Source: Cognatilysobacter claricitrinus (GTDB lineage Bacteria > Pseudomonadota > Gammaproteobacteria > Xanthomonadales > Xanthomonadaceae). From it: a stretch of 64,000 nucleotides of DNA. Within the stretch, counting starts at the first letter, position 1, and each line of letters opens with the position of its first letter. The notes beneath the pieces were generated by a model. That model had not been told where the DNA came from. It did not search any database and worked only from the letters and a program-made list of their open reading frames with translations. Shown in pieces: positions 29,790 to 37,153 of the stretch. A program made the translations under genes and the position numbers. The stretch lies in contig NZ_BAAFZV010000001.1 in assembly GCF_045866565.1 (NCBI RefSeq), positions 868,001-932,000 of the forward strand. Reading direction: 5' to 3'.

Positions 29790-30761
29790 ATGCGGATGAT
29801 CGCCGCCGCACCGCGCACCGCGCTTGTCCTCGTCAACCTCGGCACGCCCGACGCGCCCACGCCGTCGGCGGTGCGCCGTTACCTGGCGGAATTCCTGCAC
29901 GACCACCGCGTCGTCGACCTCACGCGCTGGCTGTGGTGCCCGCTGCTGCACTTCGTGATCCTGCCGGTGCGTGGCGGACCGGTCGCGAAGAAGTACGCAT
30001 CGATCTGGATGGAGGGCGACGATGGCGGTTCGCCCCTCGCCGTGTACACGCGCCGCCTCGCCCGGGCCGTGCAGGCGGAGCTGCCGGAGGTGCTGGTGAT
30101 CGACGCGATGCGTTACGGCCGGCCGTCGCTGAAGGACGCGCTTGCGCAGCTGCACGCCGGTGGCATCGAACGCGTGGTCATGCTGCCGCTGTATCCGCAG
30201 TATTCGACCTCGACGACGGCGTCGGTTGCCGACATCGTCGATCGCATGCCGTCGCTGCCCACGCGCATGGTCGACGACTACCACCTCGACGCCGGCTGGG
30301 TCACCGCCGTCGCTGACAGCATCCGCGCCGCGCGCGCCGGCACGACGGGCGATCGCCACCTGCTGTTCTCGTACCACGGCCTGCCGGAGCGTTTCATCCG
30401 TCGCGGCGATCCGTACCAGGCGCAGTGCGAGGCCTCGTCGGAAGCGATCGCGCGGGCGCTCGGGCTCGAGCGTTCGCAGTGGTCGCTGGCCTACCAGTCG
30501 CAGTTCGGCAAGGAGAAGTGGGTCGGCCCGTCGACGCGCGACACGCTCGCCGGTTTCGCCGCGCGCGGCGTGCTGGACGTCGACGTGGCCTGCCCGGGCT
30601 TCGCCGTCGACTGCCTGGAAACGCTCGAGGAAATCTCGGACATGCTGGCGCACGAGTTCGCGCAGGCCGGTGGTCGCATGAACTACATCCCCTGCCTCAA
30701 CGACACGCCCACGCATGCGCGCGTGCTCGCCGAGCTCACGCGCCGCGCGTTGGCCGACTGA
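29790..30761 (+). CDS. hemH: Ferrochelatase
   Basis: Inserts ferrous iron into protoporphyrin IX, the last step of haem synthesis; cytoplasmic or peripheral membrane (323 aa). Family motifs: the N-terminal ALVLVNLGTPDAPTPSAVRRYLAEFL, VVMLPLYPQYSTSTTAS, and the catalytic His196 in LLFSYHGLPERF. Later motifs are YQSQFGKEKWVGPST and the acidic CLETLEEI near 264. There are two possible starts, ATG at 29790 or at 29796; both precede the conserved strand. The stop overlaps the next gene by one base (TGATG). Confidence 0.96.
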   Translation: MRMIAAAPRTALVLVNLGTPDAPTPSAVRRYLAEFLHDHRVVDLTRWLWCPLLHFVILPVRGGPVAKKYASIWMEGDDGGSPLAVYTRRLARAVQAELPEVLVIDAMRYGRPSLKDALAQLHAGGIERVVMLPLYPQYSTSTTASVADIVDRMPSLPTRMVDDYHLDAGWVTAVADSIRAARAGTTGDRHLLFSYHGLPERFIRRGDPYQAQCEASSEAIARALGLERSQWSLAYQSQFGKEKWVGPSTRDTLAGFAARGVLDVDVACPGFAVDCLETLEEISDMLAHEFAQAGGRMNYIPCLNDTPTHARVLAELTRRALAD

Positions 30762-31606
30762 TGCGCGAGATCGCCCTCGACACGCCGTTCGGTCGCCTCG
30801 CCGCACTGCGCTTCGGCCAGGGCGGCGCGCCGGTGCTGGCGCTGCACGGCTGGCTCGACAACGCGGCCAGCTTCCTGCCGATGTCGACGCATCTGCCGGG
30901 CCTCGACCTGGTCGCGCTCGACCTGCCGGGCCACGGCGCGAGTGCGCACCTGCCGCTGTCGGCGGAGTACACGCTGGTCGCCGCGGCGCGCGCGGTGCTG
31001 TCGGCGGCGGATGCGCTGGGCTGGTCGCGCTTCTCGCTGCTCGGTCATTCGATGGGCGGCGCGACGGCGACGCTGGTCGCAGCCGCGGCACCGGAACGCG
31101 TCGAAAGGCTCGCTTTGATCGAAGCACTGGGCGGCCTCACCGAAGGCGAGGAACGCACCGCGCTGCGCCTGCGCGACGCGTTCGCAGTGCACGGCGAGCC
31201 CGCCGGCTCGCGACGCCGTGTATTTCCCGATGTCGCCACCGCGGTGCGCGCGCGCCTGCAGGCCGGCGGCCTGACCGAGGCGGCGGCGCGTCTGATCGTC
31301 GAGCGCGGCCTCGCACCGGCCGGCGACGGCGGCTACACCTGGCGCAGCGATGCGCGACTGACCAAGCCCACCGCCGTGCGCATGACCGAGGGCCAGATGC
31401 GCGACGTGATCGCCGCGATCGAATGCCCGGTCAAGCTGGTGCACGCGGTGCCGGCGTTCCGTTTCTTCCCGGCCGACGCGCGCGATGCGCGCGCGGCGCG
31501 ACTGCGCGAGGTCGAGGTGGTCGGCATCGAAGGTGGCCATCACCTGCACACGGAGATCCCGCAGGCGGTGGCGGCCGTGGTCGCCCCGTTCCTGCGCGGC
31601 GGCTGA
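30761..31606 (+). CDS. Alpha/beta hydrolase
   Basis: Soluble alpha/beta-hydrolase-fold enzyme of 281 aa. It has oxyanion-hole region ALHGWLDNAASF (residues 26-37), the nucleophile elbow GHSMGG (Ser near residue 97), and a C-terminal His in GGHHLHTE. The segment after the core strand (VHAVPAFRFFP) should carry the acidic residue. The HGWLDNAASF pattern is shared with serine hydrolase-like and MEST-type esterases; the substrate is unknown. Its start overlaps the hemH stop, so it is translated together with ferrochelatase. Confidence 0.85.
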   Translation: MREIALDTPFGRLAALRFGQGGAPVLALHGWLDNAASFLPMSTHLPGLDLVALDLPGHGASAHLPLSAEYTLVAAARAVLSAADALGWSRFSLLGHSMGGATATLVAAAAPERVERLALIEALGGLTEGEERTALRLRDAFAVHGEPAGSRRRVFPDVATAVRARLQAGGLTEAAARLIVERGLAPAGDGGYTWRSDARLTKPTAVRMTEGQMRDVIAAIECPVKLVHAVPAFRFFPADARDARAARLREVEVVGIEGGHHLHTEIPQAVAAVVAPFLRGG

Positions 31607-31619
31607 CCCATCGCGCATG

Positions 31620-31647
31620 AAAAAACCCCGCGCCGGGGCGCGGGGTT
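31620..31647 (-). terminator. Intrinsic terminator of the Fap-like operon
   Basis: Nine-base arms (31624-31632 and 31639-31647) are followed, on the minus strand, by a run of T residues (A-run 31620-31625 on the plus strand). It lies about 30 bp after the porin stop codon and also sits downstream of the convergent hydrolase gene. Confidence 0.88.
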
Positions 31648-31676
31648 GCTGGCGGGTGACGTTCGGCGTGGGGGAA

Positions 31677-33080
31677 TCAGAACGTCACCGGCACGCGCAC
31701 GGTGAAGGTGGTGTCCGGCGTGTCGCGGGTCACGCCCACGCCCAGCGAGACGTTGAGGCTCGCGTGTTCGTTGAACGTGTACGAGCCACCGATCAGCAGC
31801 GTGCCCAGCATCAGGCGCGCCGAGCCCGGCAGCACTTCGCCGTTCTGCTTGATGTGGTCGACCCACGAGTGGTCGTAACCGAACGAGATCGCGGCCTTTT
31901 CATTGAGCGCGAGACCGAGGCCGACATTGAAGCCAAGCACGTCGCCGGCCTTGATGTCGCCGATCGGATCGGTCGTCGTCTGCGGGAAGCCCTCCGGCGC
32001 GCCGGTCAGCACGGTGCGGCTGACGTCGTGGCGCTCGAAGTTGTGCAGATAGCTGAAGCCACCGAAGAACACGACCGGGTCCGAGGCGTACAGCCAGGTC
32101 ACGCCGGGCTGGATGGACTGGAAGCCCGTGCCGGTGGGCAATTCAAGCGGCAGGCCGGTGCCGGTCGCGTTGTCGACGCAGCGGGTGACGCAGTCGGTCG
32201 GTACCTCGAAGATGTCCTTGCCGGTACGCGACTTGTAGCGCAGCCAGCCGACCCAGTACGCCCTGTCCGGACCACCCTGGTTGAACTGGTAACGCGCGGT
32301 CATCTCGATGTCGCCGAGGCCGCTGCCGTGCGTGTTGAACACGCGATCGGTGGCCGAGCCGGTGAAGATCTCGCGGCTGATCGTGTCGGTGTTCGTGTAG
32401 AGGTAGGGAACGCGGCCTTCCAGCTCGAAGCGGTTGGTCACGCCCCAGCGGCCGGTGAGCGTCGCGGTCGCCGCGGTCGCCTTGACCTGGCGCACGTCGA
32501 TCAGGCCGATGAGGATCGCCGGGATGATGGTGTAGCCGATCAGCGCGACGCGATCGGTGGCCGAGTAGCCAAGTTGCAGCGACGGTTCCAGCACGAACTT
32601 CCCGTGCGGCGTGAGCACGCCTGGCTGGTCGAAGATCTGTGCGACCTGCGGGCGCGTGGCTTCTGCGGTCGGCGCGCGTCCCACCGGTTGCGTGGGCTGC
32701 GATCCGGGCGGCGTTGGCGCGGGTGCGCCGCCACCACCGGTGGACTGCGGCAGCGGCGACATCACGTCGAGGGTCGCGGCCGCCGACACTACGCCGGTGG
32801 CCGCCGCCGCCGCACCGGCGAGCGAGGTCCCGGGTCCGCCTTCACCGCGCAGCGCATCCAGCTCGCGATCGTGCAGTTGTCGTCGAAGGTCGGCGATGTC
32901 CTGCGACTGCGAATCCATCGTCTGCTTCATGGCCGCCAGTTCGGCGGCCTGCTCGTGGACGAGGGATTCGAGCTGGGTGACGCGGTCGGCCTCCTGGGCC
33001 TGCGCGTGGCCCGCCAACGCCATCGAGATGGCGGAGACGAGGGTGAGACGACGCAGCATCCTTGACATCGGCATCCTCAC
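31677..33080 (-). CDS. FapF-like outer-membrane porin with N-terminal coiled coil
   Basis: Exported 467-aa protein with three parts. A signal peptide (about residues 1-29, ending GHAQAQ) comes first. A heptad-type helix of about 45 residues follows (VTQLESLVHEQAAELAAMKQ and onward to about 76), then a Gly/Pro/Thr linker (about 85-135). A beta-barrel of about 320 residues has repeated amphipathic strands (FVLEPSLQLGYSATDRVALIG, LGDIEMTARYQFNQGG, LLIGGSYTFNEHASLNVSLGVGV) and a C-terminal Phe. This is the architecture of FapF, whose trimeric coiled coil gates an amyloid-export barrel. Several Met codons close together make the start uncertain by up to seven residues. It is the last gene of the five-gene run and is followed by a terminator. 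Confidence 0.7.
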   Translation of the reverse strand: MRMPMSRMLRRLTLVSAISMALAGHAQAQEADRVTQLESLVHEQAAELAAMKQTMDSQSQDIADLRRQLHDRELDALRGEGGPGTSLAGAAAAATGVVSAAATLDVMSPLPQSTGGGGAPAPTPPGSQPTQPVGRAPTAEATRPQVAQIFDQPGVLTPHGKFVLEPSLQLGYSATDRVALIGYTIIPAILIGLIDVRQVKATAATATLTGRWGVTNRFELEGRVPYLYTNTDTISREIFTGSATDRVFNTHGSGLGDIEMTARYQFNQGGPDRAYWVGWLRYKSRTGKDIFEVPTDCVTRCVDNATGTGLPLELPTGTGFQSIQPGVTWLYASDPVVFFGGFSYLHNFERHDVSRTVLTGAPEGFPQTTTDPIGDIKAGDVLGFNVGLGLALNEKAAISFGYDHSWVDHIKQNGEVLPGSARLMLGTLLIGGSYTFNEHASLNVSLGVGVTRDTPDTTFTVRVPVTF

Positions 33081-33100
33081 TGGCAGTTGGTTGTGCGGTG

Positions 33101-33859
33101 CTACGGGGTTCCGCCCAGCAGCAGCGAATCGCCGAGCGACTGGGTGAAATGTATGTCGTGCAACAGGCTCAACGTGTTCACCGCGGCGTGGATCGTGGTC
33201 ATCGCCTGGATCGCCTGGCCGTCGAGCGCGTTCTGGATGACCAGCGTATTCATGCCGGGAATGAGCGAGGTGCTGACGTTGGGAATGAGCGCGACGCTCG
33301 CATCGGGCGTGATCGCCGTGGTGATGTTCGGCGTGATCGTGCTGGCGACGCTCGGGGTGGTCGCGGTGTCGACGACCGGACTGGTCGGGACATTCACGAC
33401 GGGCGTGTTCGGAACATTCACGACCGGCGTGTTCGGGACGCCGGGCGCGGTAGGAACGGTCACGACCGGATTGGTCGGCGTACCCGTCGTGCCGGCGGTC
33501 GGCGCGGCGACGGTGTTCGTGCCCGGGGCGGTCAGGCCGGGCGTGCCCGAGGTGCCGCCGCCGATCTGCACGGTCTTGCCTTGCGTGATGGCGGCGAGCT
33601 GCGCCGCCTGGTCGGTGGTCATCTTGGAGATGTCGGGAATCGTGACGGTCTGGGTCAACACGACCTGGCCGTTGAGCGTCACCAGGCGCTCGAAGCCGAA
33701 GGCGACCGACAGGCCGCTGGGCAGGTCGAACCCGCCGCGCAGCTGGTCAAGGCGATCCTGCGGAACCGGAGGGCCGAGGTCGACTTCGTCGGCGCGCGCC
33801 GGAGCCGCGAAAACGAGGGTGGTGAACAGGACAGGTGCAAGCAGTGCGGGGAATTTCAT
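33101..33859 (-). CDS. Secreted repeat protein with LRGG motif (Fap-like operon, FapE position)
   Basis: Exported protein of 252 aa that I cannot assign to a named family. A signal peptide spans residues 1-23 (FAAPARA). A motif DQLRGGFDLPSG follows (LRGG at 40-43), then a short conserved-looking domain (LSVAFGFERLVTLNGQVVLTQT to about residue 95). The central Pro/Val/Thr-rich low-complexity part (100-170) has repeated N-TPVV-N-VP units. The C-terminal part has MNTLVIQNALDGQAIQ, resembling the Gln/Asn-rich segments of the other secreted proteins here. Its start overlaps the C39-like peptidase stop by ATGA, and it precedes the porin by 20 bp. By position it would be the FapE counterpart, but it lacks an obvious Cys pair. 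Confidence 0.65.
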   Translation of the reverse strand: MKFPALLAPVLFTTLVFAAPARADEVDLGPPVPQDRLDQLRGGFDLPSGLSVAFGFERLVTLNGQVVLTQTVTIPDISKMTTDQAAQLAAITQGKTVQIGGGTSGTPGLTAPGTNTVAAPTAGTTGTPTNPVVTVPTAPGVPNTPVVNVPNTPVVNVPTSPVVDTATTPSVASTITPNITTAITPDASVALIPNVSTSLIPGMNTLVIQNALDGQAIQAMTTIHAAVNTLSLLHDIHFTQSLGDSLLLGGTP

Positions 33860-34542
33860 CAGAAGTCTCCCGGTCCGCGCCGGGGCATGGCGAAGTTCTG
33901 CACGCCCTCACGCTGGATCACGGTATCGATCGGCGCACCCGGCGCAATGCGCCAGTCGGCCGCTCGGTTGAACTGGGCCAGCTCGCGCCGGTTGTGGACC
34001 ACGAACAACACGCGGTTGTCCCACAGCCGTTCGAACTGGGCACGCGGCATGGCACGGGTTCCGCGGGACGGATCGCCCAGCAGGATGCGGTCGCCGTGTA
34101 TGCCTTTCACCACCACGAAGTGCCGGTAGCCGCGGTCGTTGAGCAACACGATCGCGGGCACGCCTTCCTCGGCGAGCTTGTCGAGCGGTAGCTGGAAGCC
34201 GTCCGCCTCGAAACCCTGCGACGCGAGGTAGCGCCGCATGTCGAGCATCGAGAAGCCTTCCTTGCGGATGCGACGGGCGTCGCCCGTCGAAAACATCTGC
34301 TTGAAGACCTCCGCTTCGCTCACCGGGTGGCCGTACTGGAACGTCAGCAGCGTCGCCGCCGCCGCCGATCCGCAACTGAAGTCGTACTGCTGCCGCACCG
34401 TGGTGCGAAAGCGGGCCTCCTTCAGGCTGGTAACGGGTACTCCGTACCGCTGACCGGGCGGTCGCACGTCGAGCGTCGTCGCACCGGCGCCCATCGCCAG
34501 GCCGAGTCCCACTGCCAGCAGCAGCGCAACGCCGTACCTCAT
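33859..34542 (-). CDS. FapD-like C39 family cysteine peptidase, exported
   Basis: Protein of 227 aa with a signal peptide (residues 1-21, ending GAGA) and a C39-type (bacteriocin-leader) peptidase domain. Catalytic features: Gln51/52 and Cys57 in VRQQYDFSCGSAAAATLLTF, His141 in YRHFVVVKG, and Asp157 in LGDPSRG. Unlike ABC-transporter-linked C39 domains it has no membrane or ATPase part and is sent to the periplasm, as in FapD of the Fap amyloid system. Expected role: cut or mature the secreted partners. Both flanking genes encode proteins with an LRGG (double-glycine) motif and overlap it by 4 bp on each side, so synthesis is tightly coupled. Confidence 0.8.
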   Translation of the reverse strand: MRYGVALLLAVGLGLAMGAGATTLDVRPPGQRYGVPVTSLKEARFRTTVRQQYDFSCGSAAAATLLTFQYGHPVSEAEVFKQMFSTGDARRIRKEGFSMLDMRRYLASQGFEADGFQLPLDKLAEEGVPAIVLLNDRGYRHFVVVKGIHGDRILLGDPSRGTRAMPRAQFERLWDNRVLFVVHNRRELAQFNRAADWRIAPGAPIDTVIQREGVQNFAMPRRGPGDF

Positions 34543-34976
34543 GGCGACGGCGTGAACTGGATGCTGACGACCGTGCTGTTCTGGATCAGCACGTTGTTGC
34601 CGCTGTTCTGGATGACGGTATTCAACCCGGCCGCATTGCCGAAGGACCCGCCATCGACGAGGTTGACGCCGCTGATGGTGTTCTGGGCGGTGTTGCCGCT
34701 GACGTTGCCGTCGTTGTCCGCCGTGTTGTTGGTCGTGGTGACGTTGAAGCTGTCGTTGACGTCGGTGCCGCCGCGCAGGTCGTCGAGCGCGTCGGTGGCC
34801 ATCGTCGGGGCATTGAGCGAATTCGCCGGTTCTGCCGGCGTGGCGGGAAGCTGCGCCGTTGCCGCGATGGCGACGGGAGCAAGCAGGGGATCGACGACGT
34901 CGCCCGCGGACGCGGCGGGAGCCGCGAACATGGACGCGCCGGCTACAAGAAGCACCGCATGAAGATGCAGTCGCAT
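34539..34976 (-). CDS. Small secreted Asn/Gln-rich protein with LRGG motif (Fap-like operon)
   Basis: Exported protein of 145 aa. The signal peptide runs to about residue 24 (FAAPAASA). An Ala/Pro-rich stretch follows, then LDDLRGGTDVND (LRGG at 67-70), then a mature-looking tail full of Asn, Thr, Gly and Gln: FNVTTTNNTADNDGN, NTISGVNLVDGG, and GLNTVIQNSGNNVLIQNSTVV (residues 117-137). That last segment has the spaced Q-N-x-x-N pattern of amyloid-forming repeats. The sequence after LRGG could be released by the adjacent C39-like peptidase. A clear AGGAG precedes the ATG at 34976 by seven bases. By analogy it may be a minor subunit or nucleator (FapA/FapB-like). Confidence 0.68.
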   Translation of the reverse strand: MRLHLHAVLLVAGASMFAAPAASAGDVVDPLLAPVAIAATAQLPATPAEPANSLNAPTMATDALDDLRGGTDVNDSFNVTTTNNTADNDGNVSGNTAQNTISGVNLVDGGSFGNAAGLNTVIQNSGNNVLIQNSTVVSIQFTPSP

Positions 34977-35000
34977 GGCAGTCTCCTGGCGGGGGCGGAA

Positions 35001-35063
35001 CCGGCGGGGAAGGCCCCCGCCGGTAGAGAAACGAGCGGAGATGCGCCGCCGGAGCGGCGCATC
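35001..35063 (-). promoter_or_regulatory. Two strong hairpins between the first and second genes of the Fap-like operon
   Basis: In the 97-bp gap after the first structural gene are two perfect inverted repeats: 10-base arms 35040-35049 and 35054-35063 with a 4-nt loop, and 9-base arms 35001-35009 and 35015-35023. There is no T-run. They could stabilise or partially terminate the transcript so that the first product is made in excess. Confidence 0.5.
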
Positions 35064-35073
35064 GCGACCGGAC

Positions 35074-35982
35074 TCAGTGACCACCCACGTTGAGGTTGGA
35101 CTGCACGGTGACCGCCTGCTGCACCATCGACATCGCGCCGCTGTTCTGGCCGATGACCATGATGCCGGCCGCCGCATTGGCCGTGCCGTTCGCCTGGTTC
35201 GACATGTCGAACGCGCCCGCGTCTGCCACTGCGTTGCCGCCGCCGCCGGCGTCGCCGCCTGCGCCGAGGCCGGTGCCCGTGCCGCTGCCGCTCGCCGCGC
35301 CGGACGAGTTCGAGCCGCCGCTGCCGCTCGCGCCGTCGCCGCCGTCGCCGCCGTCGCCGCCGTCAGCGGACGAATCGCCGCTGCTGACTGCCGCGATGAT
35401 CGGCAGGAACGCCAGCGTGCCATCCGACGAGCTCGCGTCGCCGCCGCGACCGCCACGACCGCCACGGCCGCCACGGCCGTCCGCACCGTCGTTGCCGCCG
35501 CTCGCGCCGACGCCGAGGCCGACGCCCAGACCCAGGCCCGCGCCGCCGGTGCCGCCATTCGCGCCACCGCTGTTGTCGCCGTAGTTGCCGACCTGGCCGA
35601 AGCCGTTGCCGCTCACCGAGCCGACCAGCACGGAGCTGGCAACCGCGGTGTTGGTGTTGAACGAGTCGGAGACGTTGGAGGTCGCGGTCGCGCCGTTGTT
35701 GGCGGCGGCGCCGAGCAGGCCGAGCTGCGCGCTGCTGTCGGACGAGTTGTCGTCGTGCGAGTCGTTCGTCGAGTTGTTGTTGAAGCCCGAGCGGTTGTCG
35801 TTGTTCGAGTCATTGACGGAGTTGTTGTTCAACGCGTCATTGACGGAATTGTCGACGGCGAGGAGGCCGACCGTGTTGCGGGAGTTGTCGTTGGCGGCGT
35901 CGGTGATCGACTGCGCGAACGCCGGGGCGGCGACCATGCCGAACGCCAACGCGACGGAAGCAGCAATGAGAGTCTTGCGCAT
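35074..35982 (-). CDS. Secreted Asn/Ser/Gly-rich repeat protein, candidate major fibre subunit (Fap-like operon)
   Basis: Exported 302-aa protein of very biased composition. The signal peptide covers residues 1-23 (AAPAFAQ). Residues 30-85 are Asn/Asp/Ser-rich with recurring NS-VND units (DNSVNDALNNNSVNDSNNDN). Residues 135-185 and 200-255 are Gly/Asp/Ser runs, including a GGR triplet array. The C-terminus has AAAGIMVIGQNSGAMSMVQQAVTVQSNLNVGG, a Gln/Asn-spaced pattern like that of the downstream protein. There is almost no Cys or Trp. This looks like a secreted low-complexity or amyloid-type protein rather than an enzyme. It has no LRGG motif. AGGAG lies ten bases before the ATG. It is the first gene of the operon, under a probable sigma-54 promoter. 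Confidence 0.65.
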   Translation of the reverse strand: MRKTLIAASVALAFGMVAAPAFAQSITDAANDNSRNTVGLLAVDNSVNDALNNNSVNDSNNDNRSGFNNNSTNDSHDDNSSDSSAQLGLLGAAANNGATATSNVSDSFNTNTAVASSVLVGSVSGNGFGQVGNYGDNSGGANGGTGGAGLGLGVGLGVGASGGNDGADGRGGRGGRGGRGGDASSSDGTLAFLPIIAAVSSGDSSADGGDGGDGGDGASGSGGSNSSGAASGSGTGTGLGAGGDAGGGGNAVADAGAFDMSNQANGTANAAAGIMVIGQNSGAMSMVQQAVTVQSNLNVGGH

Positions 35983-36051
35983 GATGTGTGTCTCCTGGGA
36001 ATGTCGAATTGCAGGGGAGGAAGCGCCCCTTTCGGACGCATCGGCCTCAAC

Positions 36052-36067
36052 GCACATCCCGTGCCAA
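36052..36067 (-). promoter_or_regulatory. Probable sigma-54 (RpoN) promoter of the Fap-like operon
   Basis: On the minus strand the sequence TTGGCACGGGATGTGC matches the RpoN consensus (YTGGCACG-N4-TTGC) at all but one position, with GG and GC exactly ten bases apart. Transcription would begin near 36041, giving a leader of about 58 nt before the first gene's ATG at 35982. Confidence 0.65.
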
Positions 36068-36069
36068 CT

Positions 36070-36085
36070 CGTGACGCACGTCACG
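36070..36085. promoter_or_regulatory. CRP/Clp-like palindrome upstream of the Fap-like operon
   Basis: CGTGACGCACGTCACG has GTGA and TCAC half-sites six bases apart, the core of a CRP-family site (TGTGA-N6-TCACA). It abuts the sigma-54 element on its upstream side. Clp is the CRP homologue of Xanthomonadaceae; binding is inferred. Confidence 0.5.
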
Positions 36086-36086
36086 T

Positions 36087-36124
36087 ATTCGCAAAGACCC
36101 CACAAGGATGAATGCTTTGCGAAT
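36087..36124. promoter_or_regulatory. Perfect 10-bp inverted repeat upstream of the Fap-like operon
   Basis: ATTCGCAAAG (36087-36096) and its exact complement CTTTGCGAAT (36115-36124) are separated by 18 bases. The repeat starts two bases beyond the CRP-like palindrome. It may bind a dimeric activator of the sigma-54 promoter, since activator sites usually lie upstream of such promoters. Confidence 0.45.
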
Positions 36125-36243
36125 CGCAGCGGCTGTCAGCGGCCTGCTGCTTCGTCGGTTTTCACAGAAAAGCCTTCTCCGGCGCGGAAATTTTTGCCTG
36201 CTCCGACGCGCACGGTCGAGTTCGCCTTAACCGAAAAAACATG

Positions 36244-36271
36244 AAAAAACGATGGCCGCTTCGCAAGCGGC
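36244..36271 (-). terminator. Probable terminator downstream of the YgjP-type gene
   Basis: Seven-base arms 36255-36261 and 36265-36271 are followed on the minus strand by a T-rich stretch (T6 complementary to 36244-36249, then more Ts). It lies 85 bp after the stop at 36356 and separates that gene from the Fap-like operon. Confidence 0.6.
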
Positions 36272-36355
36272 GCACGTTTTGTGTCGCTGGGCGTCGTGAT
36301 TTCGTGAGATGCGCATGCAGCCAACCCGGAGCATGCAAAACCGTGCCGACGAGGC

Positions 36356-37147
36356 TCAGTCGTGCGGCAGTGCCTTCACTTCGCAGACCGCGCGTAACGC
36401 TGCCTTTATGGGTCGTCCACGCGTGCGCAACAGATCGCGCTGCGGTTGCCAATCGGGATAGCGTCGCTCGACCTCGTCCCAGAACGCGGCCGAATGGTTC
36501 GCCTGGATGAGATGGCAGAGCTCGTGGACGAGCACGTATTCGAACGCCCCCGGCGGAGCGAGCACGAGCGCGAGGTCCAGCCGCATGCGGTCGTCCGGCG
36601 CCAGCGAGCCCCATAGCGAGGTCAACGGTCGGATGCTGATCGCGCGCGGGCCGCGCGGAAGCGTCGGCAGGTATGTCGGCATCCAGCGGCCGACGTCCGC
36701 GCGTGCCTGCGCGAGGTAGAAGTTAGAGAACGCCTTGCGCACTGCGACTTCGGAAATCGCCGCCGGCAGGGTCGCGACGACAGCATCGCCGTCGACCTCG
36801 ACGCGCAGGAAGCGACCGTCGCGCCAGTGCAGCGGTGCATCGACACCACGCAGCGGCAACGTCGCGCTTTCGCCGATGCGCAAGGGCTGCACGTCGCCGA
36901 ACGTATGCGCGAGCTGGCCGGCGAGCCATGCCGCGTTGTCCTGCACGAACGCGAGTGCGCGACGGTCACTGGTACGTGGCGGCACCGTCAGCCGCACGCC
37001 GCGCTCGGTCACGGTCAACCGCAGGCCGCGAACGCTGCGGTTGTCGACGCGCTTGACGTCGACGATGCGGCCATCCGGCAGCGTCGCCCGCAGCGGCACG
37101 CGCACCGGCGGCGGCGCGACGCGCGGCGGACGGGCGCGGAAGAACAT
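36356..37147 (-). CDS. YgjP-like (DUF45/M48-type) metal-dependent hydrolase
   Basis: Protein of 263 aa in the YgjP/SprT-like zinc metalloprotease family. The zinc site is plain: VLVHELCHLIQANHSAAFWDEV, with His208, Glu209, His212 and a third likely ligand His218. The N-terminal half is beta-rich (VKRVDNRSVRGLRLTVTERGVRLTVP), and the central segment IRPLTSLWGSLAPDDRMRL is a variant of the family's 'WGSC' motif with Leu in place of Cys. The cellular role of YgjP-type proteins is poorly defined. It starts six bases after the rdgC stop, so the two are probably one transcript. Confidence 0.85.
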   Translation of the reverse strand: MFFRARPPRVAPPPVRVPLRATLPDGRIVDVKRVDNRSVRGLRLTVTERGVRLTVPPRTSDRRALAFVQDNAAWLAGQLAHTFGDVQPLRIGESATLPLRGVDAPLHWRDGRFLRVEVDGDAVVATLPAAISEVAVRKAFSNFYLAQARADVGRWMPTYLPTLPRGPRAISIRPLTSLWGSLAPDDRMRLDLALVLAPPGAFEYVLVHELCHLIQANHSAAFWDEVERRYPDWQPQRDLLRTRGRPIKAALRAVCEVKALPHD

Positions 37148-37153
37148 GCGGTG

